DNA of 64,000 bases, from contig OZ254079.1 in the NCBI GenBank assembly GCA_965267475.1, forward strand, positions 3,038,001 to 3,102,000, in the 5' to 3' direction. Position numbers and translations under genes: made by a program. This stretch comes from JBCBKU01 sp965267475. GTDB taxonomy: Bacteria > Pseudomonadota > Alphaproteobacteria > Rhodobacterales > Rhodobacteraceae. The notes under the pieces are model-generated. The model had not been told where the DNA came from, searched no databases, and was given only the letters and a program-made list of their open reading frames with translations. Below are positions 27,005-36,717 of this stretch, one piece after another (positions within the stretch are counted from its first letter, which is position 1; every line of letters starts with the position of its first letter).

Positions 27005-27786
27005 CGCGCCATCCGGCGAATGGTTCTGGGACAGCTTGCATCCTTTAGGATGGCTCGCAATACCGCAATCGGAGGGATCCGCGTTTCCATGGCTTTGTCC
27101 CAGTCTGCCTCTGTCACGTTTGCACCACCAGGCAAGTGCGCGGCCCAGATCATCTTGTATTCCCGGTCGCGTTGCCCTGTGTCCGAAGACAGACCGCCAG
27201 GCGCGAATGCTGCGACCGTTTTGTCGATTGCCACCCCGGTCGCACCCTTGAGAAACATCCGCAGCACCAGATCATAATCGGCCGAGATCCTGTAGGCCGT
27301 GTTGAACCCGCCGAGCCGTTCAAACAACTCGCGACGCATTGCCAGCCCCTGGTGATTGAAGGGCATCGTGCGAAGAACGCGAGAGAACCCTTTGGAAACC
27401 CTCAGGATCTCGCCCGATCCGTCATCTACCTGAACCGGCGCGGCGATGAAATCGGGACCAGCCGCAGACAGGAACGCCTGTGCCCCGCCGGGAAGCAAAC
27501 GGTCATCTGAATTCAGAAAAAGAAGATAGTCACCCAACGCCTCTGCCGCCGCCTGGTTCATCGCATCATAGGGGCCGTGATCGGACCGCGTGATGATCCG
27601 CGCCTTGGGCGCGGTCTCGGCAATCAAGGCTGCCGTCCCATCTGTTGACGCGCCATCGAAGACGATATGCTCAACCTCGTCGCCAAGATCCGTGGCAACC
27701 GAGCCGGCGCACGCGCGAAAGGCGGTTTCGCGACCGGCTTCCACCAGGTTTCGAACAACGGTGATGACCGACAAGGTCGGCCGCAT
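26974..27786 (-). CDS. Family 2 glycosyltransferase
   Basis: A 270-residue GT-A fold transferase. It begins MRPTLSVITVVRN, and shows FDGASTDGT and the metal-binding LFLNSDDRLLPGG. ADYDLVLRM near residue 185 is the acceptor-side acidic motif. The sequence resembles WcaA-like colanic acid or O-unit transferases that use nucleotide-sugar donors. The start at 27786 lies just behind the stop of the NDUFS4-like gene; the frame extends to 27837 but overlaps that gene. The C-terminus lacks membrane helices. Confidence 0.9.
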   Translation of the reverse strand: MRPTLSVITVVRNLVEAGRETAFRACAGSVATDLGDEVEHIVFDGASTDGTAALIAETAPKARIITRSDHGPYDAMNQAAAEALGDYLLFLNSDDRLLPGGAQAFLSAAGPDFIAAPVQVDDGSGEILRVSKGFSRVLRTMPFNHQGLAMRRELFERLGGFNTAYRISADYDLVLRMFLKGATGVAIDKTVAAFAPGGLSSDTGQRDREYKMIWAAHLPGGANVTEADWDKAMETRIPPIAVLRAILKDASCPRTIRRMARWYRLKGLFK

Positions 27787-27790
27787 GAGA

Positions 27791-28102
27791 TCAGTGGGTC
27801 CAGGCGCCGCGACGGTCGCTGGCAAAGTTCTCGGCATAGCCGCGCGGCCGGATGTTGGCTTTGCGTTTCTTCGGTTCGATCACGACCGCGTCGATGCCGC
27901 GTTCCTTGGCATAGTCAAGCGCGGCCTCTTTGGTCGGGAAGGTCATCCGGACCTGCGACTGCATGTCGTCCGACGACGTCCAACCCATCAACGGATCAAC
28001 TTCGCGCGCGCTGGCGGGCGCATATTCAAGCACCCAATCCTTGGTCTTGGCTGTGCCAGATGACATGGCCGTTCGGGCGGGTTTGTAGATGCGCGCTTGC
28101 AT
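27791..28102 (-). CDS. NADH dehydrogenase accessory subunit, NDUFS4/ETC complex I type
   Basis: A 103-residue homologue of the mitochondrial complex I subunit NDUFS4, found in Alphaproteobacteria. The characteristic start MQARIYKPARTAMSSGTAKT, then DPLMGWTSSDDMQSQVRMTF and ALDYAKERG, are all present. It binds at the peripheral arm of NADH:ubiquinone oxidoreductase. No nuo genes are in the window, so it lies apart from the complex I operon, as is common in this group. The glycosyltransferase downstream is four bases away. Confidence 0.92.
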   Translation of the reverse strand: MQARIYKPARTAMSSGTAKTKDWVLEYAPASAREVDPLMGWTSSDDMQSQVRMTFPTKEAALDYAKERGIDAVVIEPKKRKANIRPRGYAENFASDRRGAWTH

Positions 28103-28184
28103 GGTCCGTCTCTCCCATCGTTGGAGATCGGATACTGCAATATGGGCTTTGCAGGCAAGCTGATAGAGTCGCGCAGTTTACGGA

Positions 28185-28223
28185 TTGACGCCCTATTCAT
28201 CGTGGATAATTATTATCTACGAT
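28185..28223 (+). promoter_or_regulatory. Promoter with 25-base palindromic operator for the Rrf2 gene
   Basis: A 25-base dyad spans 28199-28223, with 12-base arms that match at 11 positions around T28211. The left arm begins ATCGTGGATAAT and the right arm ends ATTATCTACGAT. A TTGACG (-35-like) lies at 28185-28190, and AT-rich -10 candidates lie inside the dyad. A bound repressor would therefore block RNA polymerase. The operator ends 21 bases before the GTG start of the Rrf2 gene, so autoregulation is likely. Confidence 0.7.
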
Positions 28224-28244
28224 TCGCCAGGAAGGACGGCTCCC

Positions 28245-28772
28245 GTGAAACTCAGTGACGGAATTGAGCAAGCGATACACTCGGTCACAATGCTGGCCGC
28301 GCTTCCCCAGAACGGCCTCTTGTCGGCAGCGGCGCTGGCAGAATGTCACGGTGTATCCGCAAGCTATCTGCTCAAACACCTGCAAGCCCTGTCCCGCGCC
28401 GAAGTCGTCCGAACAGAGCCCGGTCCCCGTGGGGGCTACGCCTTGGCGAAGTCGCCGTCGGATATCACGCTTTTGGACATCGTTGTCGCCATTGAAGGGC
28501 CCGAGCCCGCCTTTCGCTGCCGTGAAATCCGGCAGAACGGGCCAAACCCGCTTCCAAAGAGCTATTTCAAGGCGCCATGCCAGATCAACGCGGCGATGTT
28601 GCGGGCCGAACGTGCCTATCGGGCAGAGCTTCGGTCAGTGACCATCGCCGACCTCATCGCAGAATTGCTGGCAGCCGATGACGGTGCGATTGCCGCCCGA
28701 AGCTGCGCATTTCTAGACATTCATATTCGGACATCAACTCGGACCCCCGAAACCCGAAAGGACACTCAATGA
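28245..28772 (+). CDS. Rrf2-family transcriptional regulator
   Basis: A 175-residue winged-helix regulator. The recognition region is SASYLLKHLQALSRAEVVRT, followed by the wing PGPRGGYALAKSPSDITLLDI. Cysteines stand at 34, 92 and 112, with a further one near the C-terminus; position 92 matches the first cluster ligand of IscR and NsrR, but the short Cys spacing of those proteins is not present. GTG at 28245 is chosen with AGGA upstream. It overlaps the AhpD-like gene by four bases, so the pair is one operon, probably sensing redox or nitrosative stress. Confidence 0.88.
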   Translation: MKLSDGIEQAIHSVTMLAALPQNGLLSAAALAECHGVSASYLLKHLQALSRAEVVRTEPGPRGGYALAKSPSDITLLDIVVAIEGPEPAFRCREIRQNGPNPLPKSYFKAPCQINAAMLRAERAYRAELRSVTIADLIAELLAADDGAIAARSCAFLDIHIRTSTRTPETRKDTQ

Positions 28773-29224
28773 TCCCTCGCCTGAACTATTTGGAAGCCGC
28801 ACCCGATGCCAGCCAAGCGCTGTTTGCATTGGAGAAATACATCGCGGACAAATCCGGACTCGACAAAGTGTTGATCCACCTGATCAAGCTCCGCGCCTCG
28901 CAGATCAACGGATGCGCATATTGCGTCGACATGCATGTCAAGGAAGCCCGGGCCAGCGGTCTGCCCGAACAGTGGATCGCGCTGGTCGGCGTCTGGAAAG
29001 AAGCGCTTATCTTCTCCCCAAAGGAACGCGCCCTTCTGGCTTGGGTCGACAGTGTAACCCAGATTGCCGACACCGGCATTCCCGACACGGATTTCGACGG
29101 CCTAAAGCCTCATTTCTCAGACGGAGAGATCATGAAACTCACCGTTGCAATCGGCATGATCAACATCTGGAACCGGATTGCCGTCGGATTCCGGGCGCAG
29201 CATCCGATCGATATCGCGGCCTGA
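28769..29224 (+). CDS. AhpD-like carboxymuconolactone decarboxylase-family protein
   Basis: A 151-residue alkylhydroperoxidase-like protein. The redox motif and proton-relay His appear in NGCAYCVDMHVKEAR (CxxC followed by His). The rest, including KERALLAWVDSVT and MINIWNRIAVGF, fits the AhpD/CMD family. It probably reduces organic peroxides or works as a disulfide partner. The start overlaps the Rrf2 stop, so both are under the same palindromic operator. No AhpC gene is near. Confidence 0.9.
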   Translation: MIPRLNYLEAAPDASQALFALEKYIADKSGLDKVLIHLIKLRASQINGCAYCVDMHVKEARASGLPEQWIALVGVWKEALIFSPKERALLAWVDSVTQIADTGIPDTDFDGLKPHFSDGEIMKLTVAIGMINIWNRIAVGFRAQHPIDIAA

Positions 29225-29292
29225 CACGACTGCGGGCTGTGTCAGGAGACAGCCCGTTTCCCTTCCCCCACCCCAAAACCGATCTTGAAGGA

Positions 29293-29307
29293 GAACAAAA
29301 ACAGATC
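29293..29307 (+). promoter_or_regulatory. Possible LexA (SOS) box before uvrB
   Basis: GAAC, seven bases, then GATC matches the alphaproteobacterial LexA direct repeat GAAC-N7-GAAC with one mismatch. It lies 28 bases before the proposed uvrB start. The match is weak and could be chance. Confidence 0.25.
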
Positions 29308-29334
29308 ATTTTAGGGGGAAGAGGATTCGCCCAC

Positions 29335-31530
<2,196 letters not shown>

Positions 31531-31540
31531 TACCTGGAAA

Positions 31541-32194
31541 CTACCACTGCATTTCCAGTGAGGTTCTAATTTCGTTGCAAGTTTCGTTGAGTATCGAAGT
31601 GCAGCCATATTGGACACTAGAGAAAAGAAACCCGGAAAACACAGAAATTAACACCCACCCGGAACCAACAGCAATTGGCATAGACAATGACAGGTAGCTT
31701 CCTTTATGAGTATGGTCGCTTTCTTTTGCCAATATTTCATTTGATCCGTTCTTGGATGGATAATTTTGTCCGTCAATCAATTTACCGCTAACAATGGAAA
31801 TTGGAGGAAATCCAGAACTCCCCAAGTGGGTTTCATAATATGTTCGCCAAAAGTACCTAATATTGTCGATGGCCCTGTGAGCGGCGCGCACCGAACGTCT
31901 GGTTGCAAAACAACTCCACAATCCGACCAAAGAAACAAAAAACACTGCTACAGAGAAAACTATAGTCACTGCAATTGGCGAAAATATCTTCTCAGGGTCG
32001 CTAGAAGCAATGACGCTTGCCGAAATCGCAAGCGCTCCAAACAGCAATGAATTGAACTGAATGAACCACCCAGTCCTATCAGCAATCAAATTATCTTCGT
32101 GTGCTGCGTATGCCTTAAGAATCATAAACACAGATTCACCGGGTTCGTCACGAAGGCGAAAGAAAGCTGGATCGGTGAAATCTCTATCTGGCAA
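31541..32194 (-). CDS. Orphan membrane protein in AT-richer island
   Basis: A 217-residue protein I cannot name. It has an N-terminal soluble part with AHEDNLIADRTGW, two adjacent membrane helices (about residues 47-65 and 74-95), a soluble loop, then a third hydrophobic stretch near 175-193. That layout is like SLATT or similar small two-helix sensor/effector membrane proteins, but this is only a resemblance. The start is TTG at 32194 with AGGGAG upstream; the next ATG is at 32125. Base composition is clearly poorer in GC than uvrB beside it, suggesting recent transfer. Confidence 0.6.
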   Translation of the reverse strand: MPDRDFTDPAFFRLRDEPGESVFMILKAYAAHEDNLIADRTGWFIQFNSLLFGALAISASVIASSDPEKIFSPIAVTIVFSVAVFFVSLVGLWSCFATRRSVRAAHRAIDNIRYFWRTYYETHLGSSGFPPISIVSGKLIDGQNYPSKNGSNEILAKESDHTHKGSYLSLSMPIAVGSGWVLISVFSGFLFSSVQYGCTSILNETCNEIRTSLEMQW

Positions 32195-32623
32195 AGTCTC
32201 TTCTCCCTGATCGAGGAGGTATTAACTGTGGATTCTACTTTCAAGTCTTGGCCAGTTAATTGGTTGCCAACGGCTAGGCCCCAAAACTCTAGTTACGAAG
32301 TGTAGCGTTTAAGAAGGGGTTTAAAAAATCCACGTGGATTGCCACGTCTTCGGCCAACCAATGACAGTACGTGTTCCATTTTCTAATGAGTATTGGAAAG
32401 CTCCAATTCCGCGCAATGCATTGCAGTGTATATAGACCGGTTTTGCCCTTAGGTTTGAGAACTCTGAATTCGGACTGCCCGCCGTACCGTCGTTGCCGTT
32501 GTCACTTTGACCAATGGCAACCGCTGGCCCAACAGCCTTCGGCCTCGGTCCAAGCTGACCGATACTTGACGACAGGCCGTACTGCCCGTCTAGTCGGAAG
32601 ACAACCGAAAGGACCCGCGCCCC
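32195..32623. other. AT-richer intergenic stretch without a gene
   Basis: No supported gene lies in these 429 bases. Base composition is like the orphan membrane gene to the left until about 32460, then returns to the GC-rich background. A perfect 14-base palindrome AATCCACGTGGATT sits at 32327-32340 behind an A-run. The segment probably belongs to the same acquired island. Confidence 0.5.
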
Positions 32624-32932
32624 ATGTCCCTCCTCGTCCATTACACCCTCAAATCCGCCGACGACCACGCCCACCAAAGGCAAGCCATGGAAACCCTTGT
32701 CGCCAATCTCAAATCCGAAGGCGTTGCGGGCACCGATGGACTGATCTATTCCTGCTTCACCACGCCGGACCCCACCAGGTTCGTGGGCATCATGGAGTTT
32801 GAATCCGATATCGGGAAACAGGCCTTCCTGAACTCCAAAGCCTTCGCCGCCTACAAGGCCGCCGTCGGACCCACATTCGCCAACCCGCCCGAGGCCACGG
32901 AAATCACCGGCATCGCGTCCACTTTCGGCTGA
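32624..32932 (+). CDS. Antibiotic-biosynthesis-monooxygenase (ABM) domain protein
   Basis: A 102-residue protein of the dimeric alpha/beta-barrel type, close to the quinol monooxygenase YgiN group. It starts MSLLVHYTLKSADDHAHQR and has the expected FVGIMEFESDIGKQAFLNS in the middle. Such proteins act on quinols or small aromatic substrates without a cofactor. AAAGGA lies before the ATG. Its true substrate is unknown. It heads a small run of accessory enzymes to 33789. Confidence 0.78.
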   Translation: MSLLVHYTLKSADDHAHQRQAMETLVANLKSEGVAGTDGLIYSCFTTPDPTRFVGIMEFESDIGKQAFLNSKAFAAYKAAVGPTFANPPEATEITGIASTFG

Positions 32933-32963
32933 CATCTCCTGCCGTCCGGCCCATAGTCCGACC

Positions 32964-33362
32964 ATGATCACCGGATCCTGCCATTGCGGTGCCGTCACCT
33001 GGACCCATAACGATACCCCGTCACAAGCCACGGCCTGCAACTGCTCGGTCTGTCGCCGCTACGGCGTCCTTTGGATTTATGGCTGGAAGGGTGAAAGTGT
33101 CACGATCACCGGTGTCACAACGGCCTATGTCCGGAAGGACAGCGGCGATCTGGAGTTCAAGTTCTGCCCCACATGCGGCAACGCCGTCGCCTGGCGCCAA
33201 TCCATCCCCGACCCGGATGGACGGGAACGCATTGCCGTCAACCTTCGGCTTGCGGATGAACCAGCCTCTGTCCAAGACATCCCGATCCGGCATTTCGACG
33301 GGCATGAAAGCTTCAAGCAATTGCCAGCCGATGGCCGAACGGTCAAAGACATGTGGTTCTAG
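32964..33362 (+). CDS. GFA/CENP-V-type zinc-binding protein
   Basis: A 132-residue member of the glutathione-dependent formaldehyde-activating enzyme family. Zinc cysteines are visible in SCHCGAV, CNCSVCRR and CPTCGNAVAW. The fold is the beta-tent Mss4-like domain. Members often lack the original formaldehyde activity, so the function is open. It lies 31 bases after the ABM gene in the same direction. Confidence 0.88.
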   Translation: MITGSCHCGAVTWTHNDTPSQATACNCSVCRRYGVLWIYGWKGESVTITGVTTAYVRKDSGDLEFKFCPTCGNAVAWRQSIPDPDGRERIAVNLRLADEPASVQDIPIRHFDGHESFKQLPADGRTVKDMWF

Positions 33363-33411
33363 ATGCGCTTCAAGGGCTGACGCCCCGCGATCGTCTTGCT
33401 AGCCTTGCGCC

Positions 33412-33789
33412 ATGATCCAATCATTCGACCACGTAAACATCCGGACCGGCCAGCTTGAGGCGATGATCGCCTGGTATGGCGAATTCCTTGGCCTTCACCC
33501 CGGCGACCGGCCCGATTTCCCTTTCCCCGGCGCCTGGCTTTATCTGGACGATGCCGCACTTGTGCATCTGATCGAGGTCAGCGGCGCCCCGCGCGCAGGC
33601 GACAACCTGACGCTTGAGCATATGGCGTTTCGGGCGACGGGGTTTCAGGCCTTTAAGGACAAACTGACGGCCAAGGGGATCGCGTTCGAGATCATCGATA
33701 CGCCTGTTCTTCCGGTGATCCAGATCAATATCTGGGATCCGGACGGCAATCACATCCATGTCGATTTCGACCGCGCCGAAACGCATTAA
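33412..33789 (+). CDS. VOC-family (glyoxalase-like) protein
   Basis: A 125-residue vicinal-oxygen-chelate protein. It starts IQSFDHVNIRTGQLEAMIAW with a metal-ligand His, and has VHLIEVSG, HMAFRATGF and the C-terminal WDPDGNHIHVDF. These positions fit a His/Glu metal site shared across the two beta-alpha-beta repeats. The substrate is not predictable; glyoxalase, dioxygenase and resistance proteins share this fold. Confidence 0.85.
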   Translation: MIQSFDHVNIRTGQLEAMIAWYGEFLGLHPGDRPDFPFPGAWLYLDDAALVHLIEVSGAPRAGDNLTLEHMAFRATGFQAFKDKLTAKGIAFEIIDTPVLPVIQINIWDPDGNHIHVDFDRAETH

Positions 33790-33844
33790 CGCCCGGCCAC
33801 CGAGCCGGACTGGTTCCAGGCCGTTATGGCGCTATTTGACCTGC

Positions 33845-34273
33845 ATGCGACTTGTGATTTTCTTCAGCCTTCTGGCCAGTCCCCTCGCCGCGTGGGAATT
33901 TTCGCCCAGCCCCGTTTGCACATTGACCCATAACGAAGGGGCCGCCGAACTTCGCGTGACGTTCGACCCGCGCCAGCCCGAGCCCTACGCGATTACAGTC
34001 ACGCACCCGACATCATGGGCCGCTTCAGATCTCTTTGCGATGCGCTTTGACGGACCATCGGGGCTGACGATTTCCACCGGACGCCACCGGACAAGCGCGG
34101 ATGGCCGGGCCCTGACCGTGCGGGATCGGGGGTTCGGAAACGTGTTGGACGGGCTTGAATTCAACATGACGGCGAAGGCCATATCGGGCGCCTCGGACAT
34201 CTCGTTCTCGTTAGAGGGCGCAGCGCCAGAAGTGCAGAAATTCCGCGCCTGCGTTGAAGCACCGCTGACATAG
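33845..34273 (+). CDS. Small exported protein of unknown function
   Basis: A 142-residue protein with a signal peptide (MRLVIFFSLLASPLAA, cleavage before WEF). The mature part is likely all-beta, with two cysteines near the ends (SPVCTLTH and FRACVEAP) that could form a disulfide. No known domain was recognised. The frame stays open upstream to 33758, but the ATG at 33845 gives the clear signal peptide. Confidence 0.7.
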   Translation: MRLVIFFSLLASPLAAWEFSPSPVCTLTHNEGAAELRVTFDPRQPEPYAITVTHPTSWAASDLFAMRFDGPSGLTISTGRHRTSADGRALTVRDRGFGNVLDGLEFNMTAKAISGASDISFSLEGAAPEVQKFRACVEAPLT

Positions 34274-34290
34274 ACCTCAACACAGCCCGC

Positions 34291-34312
34291 CTGGCGCGCC
34301 GTCGCGCGCCAG
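34291..34312. terminator. Stem-loop after the exported protein gene
   Basis: CTGGCGCGC (34291-34299) and GCGCGCCAG (34304-34312) form a perfect 9-base stem with a 4-base loop. It begins 18 bases after the stop at 34273. There is no real T-run behind it, so termination is possible but not certain. Confidence 0.4.
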
Positions 34313-34345
34313 TTGGCCGGTCGCCACTCTTTGTGGTAACGCAAG

Positions 34346-34362
34346 CCTTCAAGACTTGAAGG
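34346..34362. promoter_or_regulatory. 17-base palindrome overlapping a ribosome binding site
   Basis: CCTTCAAG, A, CTTGAAGG is a perfect dyad. Its right arm runs directly into GAAGGGGG, the ribosome binding site of the acetyltransferase that starts at 34374. It may be an operator, or an RNA hairpin that hides the site. Confidence 0.4.
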
Positions 34363-34373
34363 GGGACCGGCGC

Positions 34374-34874
34374 ATGACCTACGCCATACGGCACGTTGAA
34401 CAGCGCGATGTTGACGCAGTTCACACCATGTTCCTGTCGGAACACGTGATCCTTGGCTCCATGCGGTTGCCGGTTCAATCGCCCGATTACACCGCAGGGC
34501 GGCTTGCGGACAAAGCCGGCGAATACAAGATGGTGGCCGAGGCCGAAAATACCGTTGTCGGATTTGCTGAGCTCCTGACCTTTCCGACACTCCCCCGCCA
34601 CGCCCATGCCGGTGAGATCAATATGATCGTCACCCATGCGGAGTGGCAGGGCAAGGGCGTGGCGCGCGCGTTGATGCAAAAGATGATCGACATGGGTGAC
34701 AAGTGGCTGAACCTGCACCGGCTGGAATTGACAGCCTGGGCGACCAATGAACGCGCGCTCAAGATCTATGAAGATTTCGGGTTCGTGGCCGAGGGGCGCC
34801 TGCGCGACTACGTCTTTCGCGACGGGGTCTATGTGGACGCGATCGTGATGGGACGGCTCCGACCCGAGGGGTGA
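34374..34874 (+). CDS. GNAT-family N-acetyltransferase (RimJ/SpeG-like)
   Basis: A 166-residue acetyltransferase. It has INMIVTHAEWQGKGVARALM as the acetyl-CoA loop, then LELTAWATNERALKIYEDFG and the closing FVAEGRLRDYVFRDG, a pattern of RimJ/RimL and SpeG-like enzymes. The substrate may be a protein N-terminus, an amino acid or a polyamine. ATG 34374 is preceded by a GGGGG-type ribosome site inside a palindrome. Confidence 0.88.
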   Translation: MTYAIRHVEQRDVDAVHTMFLSEHVILGSMRLPVQSPDYTAGRLADKAGEYKMVAEAENTVVGFAELLTFPTLPRHAHAGEINMIVTHAEWQGKGVARALMQKMIDMGDKWLNLHRLELTAWATNERALKIYEDFGFVAEGRLRDYVFRDGVYVDAIVMGRLRPEG

Positions 34875-34881
34875 TCGGTCC

Positions 34882-35199
34882 TCAGAACACCTCTGCCACA
34901 TCATACATCACGGGTTCGAAGCTGCGGCAAAGCGCACCGATCTGGCGGTTGCGGTCGCGCATTTCGGGCGTCCGCAACATGGCCTGGAAGTCTTCGCGTT
35001 TTTCCCATTGAGAATAGTTGGCAATTCGCGTCTGGGCGTCGTTGACGTGAAGTGCGGCCGAGATGAACCCCGGTTGCTTTGAGATGAAAGCGGCATACGC
35101 GTCCCGTAGCGCATCGAGCAGGTCCTGGCACGTACCCGGCGACATCTCAAAAGTCGTGACAACGGTTTGATATCCGACATCTGACTTGATCACTGGCAT
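34882..35199 (-). CDS. ABM-domain monooxygenase-like protein
   Basis: A 105-residue alpha/beta-barrel protein. It begins MPVIKSDVGYQTVVTTFEMS and has FISAALHVNDAQTRIANYSQ and WEKREDFQAML, all typical of heme-degrading or quinol monooxygenase-like ABM proteins. The ATG at 35199 follows AGGAG at good distance; the frame extends to 35223 without a site. The role is unknown. It is unrelated in detail to the other ABM gene at 32624. Confidence 0.78.
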   Translation of the reverse strand: MPVIKSDVGYQTVVTTFEMSPGTCQDLLDALRDAYAAFISKQPGFISAALHVNDAQTRIANYSQWEKREDFQAMLRTPEMRDRNRQIGALCRSFEPVMYDVAEVF

Positions 35200-35252
35200 G
35201 GGCGTTCTCCTTTCAGACCACACCCAAGCCTAGCACATATCGCCCTCACCGG

Positions 35253-35657
35253 TCAGCGCACCACATGGACCGCGCAATGGGCATGTCGAACCACCCGAGC
35301 CGCCGTCCCACCCAGGAAATAGTCTTGCAACCCCGGATCGTGCGACGCAATCACGATGCAGTCGACGCCATTAGCCTCGGCGTAATCCAAGATCGACCGC
35401 CCGGCATGGCCGATTTCGACCACGGCTTCGGCCTCAATCCCGCCAAGCGAGGCCTGCAAGCCCTCAAGCACGCCATCCCGGGTCAACCGAAGCGCCGATT
35501 CCGGGATCTGCACCTCGGCATAGGTCGGGATGGGTTCAACCACGGACAAGGCAATGATCTGGCCGCCTTCATCTTTCAGCTTTTCCGCAATTTTCAAAGC
35601 ATCAAGCGTGTTTGGACGCTGGTTCGGCGCGACAGGCACGAGAATTTTGGAATACAT
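35253..35657 (-). CDS. Universal stress protein (UspA family)
   Basis: A 134-residue Usp domain protein. It starts MYSKILVPVAPNQ and ends with the ATP-binding pattern SHDPGLQDYFLGGTAARVVR followed by HAHCAVHVVR. ATP-binding Usp proteins serve in stress and anaerobic survival. AAGGAGGT lies before the ATG, and an FNR-type box is centred about 41 bases before the probable transcription start. This points to induction at low oxygen. Confidence 0.92.
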   Translation of the reverse strand: MYSKILVPVAPNQRPNTLDALKIAEKLKDEGGQIIALSVVEPIPTYAEVQIPESALRLTRDGVLEGLQASLGGIEAEAVVEIGHAGRSILDYAEANGVDCIVIASHDPGLQDYFLGGTAARVVRHAHCAVHVVR

Positions 35658-35709
35658 GGGACACCTCCTTGACGTTTCCCAATGCTACCGCCTCCAAGTA
35701 CGCGCCGCT

Positions 35710-35723
35710 TTGATCTGGGTCAG
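35710..35723 (-). promoter_or_regulatory. FNR/FnrL box before the universal stress gene
   Basis: TTGAT-CTGG-GTCAG on the plus strand matches the FNR consensus TTGAT-N4-(A/G)TCAA at nine of ten positions. On the minus strand a TAGCAT (-10-like, 35682-35687) follows so that the box centre would lie near -41.5, the standard place for activation. The intergenic region is shared with the divergent gene at 35768. Confidence 0.65.
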
Positions 35724-35767
35724 GTTTTGCGCTTTGGCCGGATCGCTGTCCGCGTTATCCTTCGGGC

Positions 35768-36256
35768 ATGGCTGAAAAATCCCCGATCCGCCCCACAGAT
35801 GACGCGGCACGCCAACTGGCCCGCGACCTGATTGGCGGCGCGCGGTTCGGCGCCATCGGCGTCATGGATCCTGCGACGCAGGCGCCGATGGTCAGCCGAA
35901 TTGCAATTGGCACCGCCAAGGATGGCACACCCCTGACGCTAATCTCGGATCTGTCCCATCACACCATTGCGTTGCAGGCCGATCCGGTCTGTTCGCTGTT
36001 GTTGGGAGAGCCCGGGTCAAAGGGCGATCCCCTGACCCATCCGCGGATCACCTTGCAGGCCCGCGCCCGGTTTTTGCGACATGGCGAGCCCGGACATGCC
36101 GAAACCCGCGCGCGCTTTCTGGAAACGCACCCGAAATCAAAGCTTTACATCGATTTTGCGGATTTCGCTTTCGCTCTGTTCCAAGTCGACAAGGCCCACC
36201 TTAACGGTGGCTTTGGCAAGGCCTTTATTCTGTCACCCGAAGATCTCGGGCTTTAG
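35768..36256 (+). CDS. Pyridoxamine-phosphate-oxidase-fold (HugZ-like) protein
   Basis: A 162-residue split-barrel flavin- or heme-binding protein. RFGAIGVMDPATQAPMVSRI and TLISDLSHHTIALQ, then CSLLLGEPG, follow the pattern of HugZ/heme-utilisation and PNPOx-like proteins. The C-terminal YIDFADFAFALFQV is also typical. It lacks the extra DUF2470 domain of full heme-degrading HugZ. Substrate unknown. It overlaps the convergent gene by four bases. Confidence 0.82.
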   Translation: MAEKSPIRPTDDAARQLARDLIGGARFGAIGVMDPATQAPMVSRIAIGTAKDGTPLTLISDLSHHTIALQADPVCSLLLGEPGSKGDPLTHPRITLQARARFLRHGEPGHAETRARFLETHPKSKLYIDFADFAFALFQVDKAHLNGGFGKAFILSPEDLGL

Positions 36257-36663
36257 GCGCCCAGATTTGGCGGCCCGAGATAACGCACGCCATTGATCTG
36301 CCAACTGTCGCCTGCCGGGATCATTTCGTATTCCAGAACATGTGGCACCCCGCCGCCGTCAAATATCATGACCTTTTGGTACCGGATGGCACCATTTGCC
36401 TCGACGTCCAGAAATCGAACTTCACCCGGGCGCCAGACCATCGGATAGCCCTGACGCACCATTTGTCCGAACCGATCCGATGTCCCGAACATGCCTTTGA
36501 TCGCGGGTGAAGCGAATGTGAAGGCGGTCGCGAAATCATCGGCCATGAAAGCGTTCAGCTGGTTCTGAATGACCGTTTCGACCCCAAGCTCGCGTGTGTC
36601 CTGCGCCCAGGCGCTCGTCGTCAGACATGCCGCCAGCACCGCCCCTGCAATGAATTTTCGCAT
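36253..36663 (-). CDS. Exported DUF4864-type protein
   Basis: A 136-residue protein with a signal peptide (MRKFIAGAVLAACLTTSAWA, cleaved before QDT). The mature domain has VIQNQLNAFMADDFATAF, FGQMVRQGYPMVWRPGEVRF and YEMIPAGDSWQINGV, the pattern of DUF4864 in Proteobacteria, which resembles an NTF2-like cone fold. The role is unknown. The ATG has GAGGGCGA just upstream. Confidence 0.85.
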   Translation of the reverse strand: MRKFIAGAVLAACLTTSAWAQDTRELGVETVIQNQLNAFMADDFATAFTFASPAIKGMFGTSDRFGQMVRQGYPMVWRPGEVRFLDVEANGAIRYQKVMIFDGGGVPHVLEYEMIPAGDSWQINGVRYLGPPNLGA

Positions 36664-36717
36664 CTTCGCCCTCCTCGATACGCGTCTGACCCTAGGACGA
36701 GGATGAACGCCGTCAAA

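Noticed and set aside
28912..29334. 5' extension of uvrB by 141 codons
   Set aside because: It overlaps the AhpD-like gene in another frame and the extra sequence does not resemble UvrB.
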